A stretch of 11,354 nucleotides of DNA. Origin: Chrysochromulina tobinii (taxonomy: Eukaryota; Haptophyta; Prymnesiales; Chrysochromulinaceae). Made by a program: the position numbers and the translations under genes. Positions 8,102-11,354 of this stretch are shown piece after piece. The stretch's first letter is position 1. Every line of letters begins with the position of its first letter. Under the pieces are notes generated by a model. It saw only the letters and a program-made list of their open reading frames with translations, did no database searches and was not told where the DNA came from. The stretch is from contig JWZX01000936.1 of NCBI GenBank assembly GCA_001275005.1, forward strand, positions 1 through 11,354. Direction: 5' to 3'.

Positions 8102-9571
8102 ATGGCATCCGTGCGCGCGCTGCTCGAGACGAGCGTGCCGATCTGGAATTACAACTGGACGTGGCTGGCGCCCCACGGCGAGGCGCGGCAGCTCCGCTTC
8201 GTCGTGTCACACGATCGCTCCATTGACGTCATCCTGAACAACCAGCGCGGCGAGGGCTTCGTCAAGCAGGTCTTCCTCGCCACGCTCGCGGGCTGCTCGG
8301 GATCGATGACCGTGCTCGATATAGGCTCGAACACGGGTTATTACTCCATGCTCGCCGCGGCACACGGCTGCTCGGTCCTTGCGATCGACGCGCAGCCGGG
8401 CTGCGCGCAGTGGTTTGAGTGGGCGCGCAACGCCAACCACGCCAACCACAGCCGCGTGGGATCGCAGCAGTTCAGTGCGCGCTCGGTGCGGATTGTCACA
8501 CGGCCAGTGAGCAACAGCCGCGCGCCTGTGGAAGTGGACCAATTCTCGTGCTGGGTGATGCACAAGACCGACATTCGGCTGCGCCGGCGCCGACGACGAG
8601 CCGCGGCGGCCGCGGCGGCCGCAGCAGCAGAGGCCGCAGAGGCTGCGGCTGCAGCGCCGCCAGCTGCGGGCGAGGCGGGCGAGTCGGGCGAGGCGGGCGA
8701 GGCGGTGGGGAATGGGAAGGTGGCGGCACACCCGCTTGGCTTCACAGAGCTTGGCGCCCTCTTGTCGTCAGGGGCTCCGAGCGCCATCGTGAGCACCAGT
8801 GGCAGCAGTGGCACCATTGGCAGCAGTGGCACCAGTGGCACCAGTGGCAGCAGTGGCAGCAGCAGCAGCGGCGGCAGCAGCGGTACCAACGGCGGCGCCC
8901 GTGCCGACAGGAGCGAAGGCGCCCACCTCGGCGCCCCACCTGTGCTCCTTGCCAAGGTCGACGTGGAGGGCGCCGAGTTGGGCGTCCTCGCGGCGATCAC
9001 CCCTCTGCTGCCTCGCGTGCGCAATCTCCTCGTCGAGATTGCGCCTGGCTGGTGGCCGCTCTACTCGAATTCGAGCGCGAAGCGCATCGTGGGCGTGCTG
9101 GACCAGAGTCATTCGAGGGCGCGCACCACCACCACCACCACCACCACCACCACCACCACCGGCGGCGGCGGCGGTGGCCGCAGCGGCGGCGGCGGCGGTG
9201 GCCGCAGCGGCGGCGCGGACACGCTCGTGAGGGTCGTAGGGCAACTCAATCGTGTCCACGAGCTGCCGCTTGCCGAGGCGACCCGAATCCGCTCCGAGGG
9301 CGCCGGGTCGATCGCGCAGCTGCTTGCACCCGTCGCCGAGGGTGGCGCGGGCTTTACAGCCGCCCTGACAAGCAATGGGCGGGCTTTCTTTGGAGCGGAG
9401 CCCATGCGCGACTTTCTGATCCATATGGGGAGTAACGGCTACTGGCATCAGGTCGACGTGTGGTTCTCGCGCGACGCGCCGGCGCTCCGGCGCGCCCGCC
9501 GCCTCGTCTGCCTGCGCCAGCAAAAGTATCGCAACGAGAAGGCGGCGCGCCGAATGTGTGACGTTGCCTAA
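8102..9571 (+). CDS. FkbM-type SAM-dependent methyltransferase with low-complexity inserts
   Basis: A 489-residue protein without introns. The SAM-binding motif I is VLDIGSNTGYYS (71-82), followed by the acidic end of strand 2 at AIDAQP. The second FkbM half begins at AKVDVEGAELGVL (284-296), the usual KxDVEGxE signature, then NLLVEIAPGWW. FkbM enzymes O-methylate sugars, polyketides and related substrates; the substrate here is unknown. Between the halves lies a 120-residue insert of Arg, poly-Ala, GEAGE and Gly/Ser/Thr runs (159-278), and a 12-Thr plus Gly/Arg run follows at 342-371. The core therefore is longer than the usual 200-280 residues. I start at 8102 because GCCATGG is a strong context; the frame is open 38 codons further up to a Met at 7988 with poor context. 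No signal peptide is seen at either start. Confidence 0.85.
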   Translation: MASVRALLETSVPIWNYNWTWLAPHGEARQLRFVVSHDRSIDVILNNQRGEGFVKQVFLATLAGCSGSMTVLDIGSNTGYYSMLAAAHGCSVLAIDAQPGCAQWFEWARNANHANHSRVGSQQFSARSVRIVTRPVSNSRAPVEVDQFSCWVMHKTDIRLRRRRRRAAAAAAAAAAEAAEAAAAAPPAAGEAGESGEAGEAVGNGKVAAHPLGFTELGALLSSGAPSAIVSTSGSSGTIGSSGTSGTSGSSGSSSSGGSSGTNGGARADRSEGAHLGAPPVLLAKVDVEGAELGVLAAITPLLPRVRNLLVEIAPGWWPLYSNSSAKRIVGVLDQSHSRARTTTTTTTTTTTTGGGGGGRSGGGGGGRSGGADTLVRVVGQLNRVHELPLAEATRIRSEGAGSIAQLLAPVAEGGAGFTAALTSNGRAFFGAEPMRDFLIHMGSNGYWHQVDVWFSRDAPALRRARRLVCLRQQKYRNEKAARRMCDVA

Positions 9572-9655
9572 TATGGAGAAGGCGGCGCGCCGAATGTGTG
9601 ACGTTGCCTAATATGGAGAAGGCGGCGCGCCGAATTTATGACGCCCCGGCGGTCG
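9536..9655 (+). repeat. 40-bp triplication across the FkbM stop codon
   Basis: GAGAAGGCGGCGCGCCGAAT begins units at 9536, 9576 and 9616. The first two 40 bp units are identical; the third matches for its first 20 or so bases and then continues into unique sequence. The FkbM stop TAA (9569-9571) is inside the first unit. Confidence 0.95.
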
Positions 9656-9963
9656 ATGTCAGATGAGACTAGAGACCTTACACTCGAGGCCCCTGTGCGC
9701 TGCCGACACTGCGGACTCCAGCGCGCGCACGCCACACGGGGTCGTGCATATTAATCACGCGCGCCTTGCTCACTTGCGTCTGGCCATGCGGTGCAGTGGT
9801 GCGGTGTGCGACGCGCGGCGCCGGATGTGGCGTGGTATTACAGCGTACTACGCAGCGTGTATCCGAAGGTTGTTTCTGCGTCAGATTTGTCTTCTCGCCG
9901 GGCGAGTTAATCAAGGGCGGTTGGGCCGGGGTGAAGGTTTGGTGAAGGTAGCCACGGCGAGAC
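9656..9963. other. Intergenic, no gene seen
   Basis: These bases follow the FkbM 3' triplication. An open frame of about 100 codons on the plus strand (9663-9974) has no recognisable motif and no coding-like codon pattern, so I do not call it. No repeat or RNA gene is apparent. Confidence 0.5.
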
Positions 9964-10452
9964 TTGACCCATAGGGGAGGGTATTCTTTCTGGATTCACA
10001 CACTATCCCCACCACCTGATTTTGAACTCAGTGGTTGACCCAAAGGGGTAGGGGAGGGTATTCTTTCTGGATTCACACACTATCCCCACCACGGCACCAG
10101 CACCACCTGATTTTGAACTCAGTGGTTGACCCAAAGGGGTAGGGGAGGGTATTCTTATTTCTTTCTGGATTCACACACTATCCCCACCACCTGATGATTT
10201 TGAACTCAGTGGTTGACCCAAAGGGGTAGGGGAGGGTATTCTTTCTGGATTCACACACTATCCCCACCAGCACCACCTGATTTTGAACTCAGTGGTTGAC
10301 CCAAAGGGGTAGGGGAGGGTATTCTTTCTGGATTCACACACTATCCCCACCACCTGATGATTTTGAACTCAGTGGTTGACCCAAAGGGGTAGGGGAGGGT
10401 ATTCTTTCTGGATTCACACACTATCCCCACCACCTGATTTTGAACTCAGTGG
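9964..10452. repeat. Six-copy minisatellite, 77-97 bp units
   Basis: The unit contains TTGACCC, AGGGGAGGGTATTCTTTCTGG, TTCACACACTATCCCCACCA and CTGATTTTGAACTCAGTGG (given as separate blocks). ATTCTTTCTGG or its expanded form starts near 9983, 10060, 10151, 10238, 10321 and 10401. Unit length varies by small internal steps: extra CACCAG/CAC triplets, one extra TGA-type insertion before TTTTGAACTC, and TTATTTC in copy 3. The first and last copies are partial. The unit is not a multiple of three, so it is not coding. Confidence 0.95.
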
Positions 10453-10614
10453 AGTTAGGAACCAGAGCGCGCAGGGCGCGCTCCCACCACCAGCCGGAGG
10501 GTACGGTGGGGAGCGCCCACCCCAAGGGGGGGGGACGGGCACGACCAGAGTCTTGATAGAGTACATTTACCTAGTCCCGTCCTACTGTCGTTCACATTAG
10601 ATTGACCACGATTC
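10453..10614. other. GC-rich spacer with a perfect hairpin
   Basis: The region between the minisatellite and the LRR gene contains GAGCGCGC-AGG-GCGCGCTC (10465-10483), a perfect 8 bp stem with a 3-base loop. It also has a purine run including nine consecutive G near 10526-10534. I see no gene in it. Confidence 0.7.
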
Positions 10615-10798
10615 CTAACGGTTATTCAGAACTAACCGCGCGTACCGACTCGGAATGTGCACCGCCGCCGGCCTCACAGGCTCCAGCTGCTTGACGGGGT
10701 GCTTGCACTTGAACTGCTTGCCCACCATGTCGCAGAGCTCCAGGATGTTCGTCGTTGGGAAGTCGGGCGGTTCACAGCTTGGCGTGCGCTTGAGCCAC
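10615..10798 (-). other. 3' region of LRR gene; possible alternative C-terminal coding sequence
   Basis: Downstream of the LRR stop codon, another minus frame is open from at least 10980 to a TAG at 10615. Its middle part (reading NILELCDMVGKQFKCKHPVK and on to LVLNNR) has codons ending almost only in G or C, like the real genes here. It may be the C-terminus of a splice variant that uses a different acceptor, or a plain 3' untranslated region that is open by chance. I do not recognise the peptide. Confidence 0.35.
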
Positions 10799-11354
10799 TC
10801 AGAGCTCCAAGTGGGAAGGATCGCGTCCTCGCCAAGCGTCTCGGAGGGCTTGCTTGGCTTGCTCATCGAGGCCATTGTTGTCGAGTCTGCGCACACAGAG
10901 AGAGGGCAGAGGGGCATCGTCGTCAGATGGCAAGGAGCGGTGGTGAGTGTCCGATGGCAGGATATGCAAGGAAGGAGCAAAGAGCAGTGGTGAGCAACCG
11001 ATGGCAGGATGCAAGGAAGGAGTGCTCAGGGATTTTGGTGCAGGGATTTTGGCCCAAAAGTCCCTCCAGTTTGAGGCGAAACGTACCTCATTTTGGTCAG
11101 CCCGCCTGTGACGGCCGCCATGGCGGCAACAGACTTTGCTCCCACAGGACCGATGCTGTTGGCGCCCATGTTGAGTGACGCAAGCTTGGTCTCCTTGTTG
11201 TTCTGGATGGCCTCGCAGACTGCGCTTACGCCATCATCATTGAGGTCGTTGAAGGACAAATCCAGGGCCGTCAGCGCGCCTGTGACAGCCACCATAGCCG
11301 CCACAGCGTTTGCTCCAACTGGATGGATGCCGTTGTTCCCGAAGTTGAGCGACG
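10799..11354 (-). CDS. Ribonuclease-inhibitor-type leucine-rich repeat protein, C-terminal part
   Basis: The gene enters from the right edge. Exon 11354-11087 encodes two and a half LRRs of about 28 residues: SLNFGNNGIHPVGANAVAAM, ALDLSFNDLNDDGVSAVCEA and SLNMGANSIGPVGAKSVAAM. A GT-AG intron (10887-11086; ATGAG|GTACGT ... GTGCGCAG|ACTCG) leads to the last exon, 10886-10799, which completes the repeat as MRLDNNGLDEQAKQALRDAW and ends in RGRDPSHLEL. Joining by this intron keeps the LRR register exactly. RI-type LRRs form a curved solenoid for protein binding; no catalytic domain is in view and the partner is unknown. Alternating repeat types (VAAMVAVTGALT versus VCEAIQNNKETKLA) suggest the array grew by copying a two-repeat unit. 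The N-terminal part lies outside the window. Confidence 0.85.
10887..11086 (-). other. Intron of the LRR gene with a 47-bp internal duplication
   Basis: Bases 10940-10977 and 10987-11022 are near-identical direct copies (GTGGTGAGTGTCCGATGGCA and GTGGTGAGCAACCGATGGCA on the plus strand, then GGATATGCAAGGAAGGAG or GGATGCAAGGAAGGAG), offset 47 bp. A smaller pair, CAGGGATTTTGG, lies at about 11027 and 11041. The decamer family of the ALAD and GH5 introns is not present here. Confidence 0.85.

Noticed and set aside
8207-9523. Minus-strand frames of 174, 227 and 251 codons across the FkbM gene
   Set aside because: They are shadows of in-frame trinucleotide repeats (poly-Ala, poly-Gly); only the plus frame has the methyltransferase motifs.
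9663-9974. 103-codon plus-strand frame after FkbM
   Set aside because: No motif, mixed codon use, and it overlaps the tail of a repeat; not supported as a gene.
10376-10600. 74-codon plus-strand frame over the minisatellite
   Set aside because: It depends on a repeat unit that is not a multiple of three, so the frame is not kept from unit to unit.

Overview
This window reads as nuclear DNA of a GC-rich, photosynthetic, single-celled eukaryote. Genes on the minus strand are interrupted by short GT-AG introns. Coding regions are full of in-frame trinucleotide repeats (GGS, poly-Thr, poly-Gly, poly-Ala, SG). A porphobilinogen synthase of the plant/plastid metal-site type carries a hydrophobic, ER-type leader, which points to a plastid of secondary origin. 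Together with the LRR-rich gene set this suggests a haptophyte or a related secondary-plastid alga such as a pelagophyte. That placement is inference; no marker gene is present.

Layout. (1) 2-328, plus: C-terminal end of a glycine/lysine-rich protein. (2) 843-2576, minus: a 577-residue protein with a SKP1-like domain, an F-box-like segment and eight 23-residue BspA-type (LRR_5) repeats. (3) 2931-4529, minus: two-exon delta-aminolevulinate dehydratase (HemB/ALAD), 397 residues, with a repeat-filled 405 bp intron. (4) 4888-7913, minus: five-exon GH5 (subfamily 1-like) endoglucanase, 760 residues. Splicing it by eye restores every GH5 motif; a Pro-rich linker, one transmembrane helix and a charged tail follow. 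(5) 8102-9571, plus: FkbM-type methyltransferase with large low-complexity inserts, divergent from the GH5 gene across 188 bp. (6) 9964-10452: six-copy minisatellite. (7) 10799-11354, minus: C-terminal part of a ribonuclease-inhibitor-type LRR protein with one 200 bp intron, running off the right edge.

Functionally, the ALAD serves plastid tetrapyrrole synthesis. The GH5 enzyme and the FkbM enzyme may both act on glycans in the secretory pathway (inference from family and from their shared promoter region). The two LRR proteins are of the interaction type.

The most unusual signal is in the introns. In the GH5 gene, three of four introns contain near-exact copies of the adjoining exon ends, with decoy splice sites. 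Three of four also have the same 6-9 bases at the intron start and at the start of the next exon, as left by a duplication or insertion event. A 10-bp-period repeat family with a branch-point-like CTGAT core fills introns of both the ALAD and GH5 genes. This looks like intron gain and growth by short tandem duplication (units about 61-77 bp) caught in progress.
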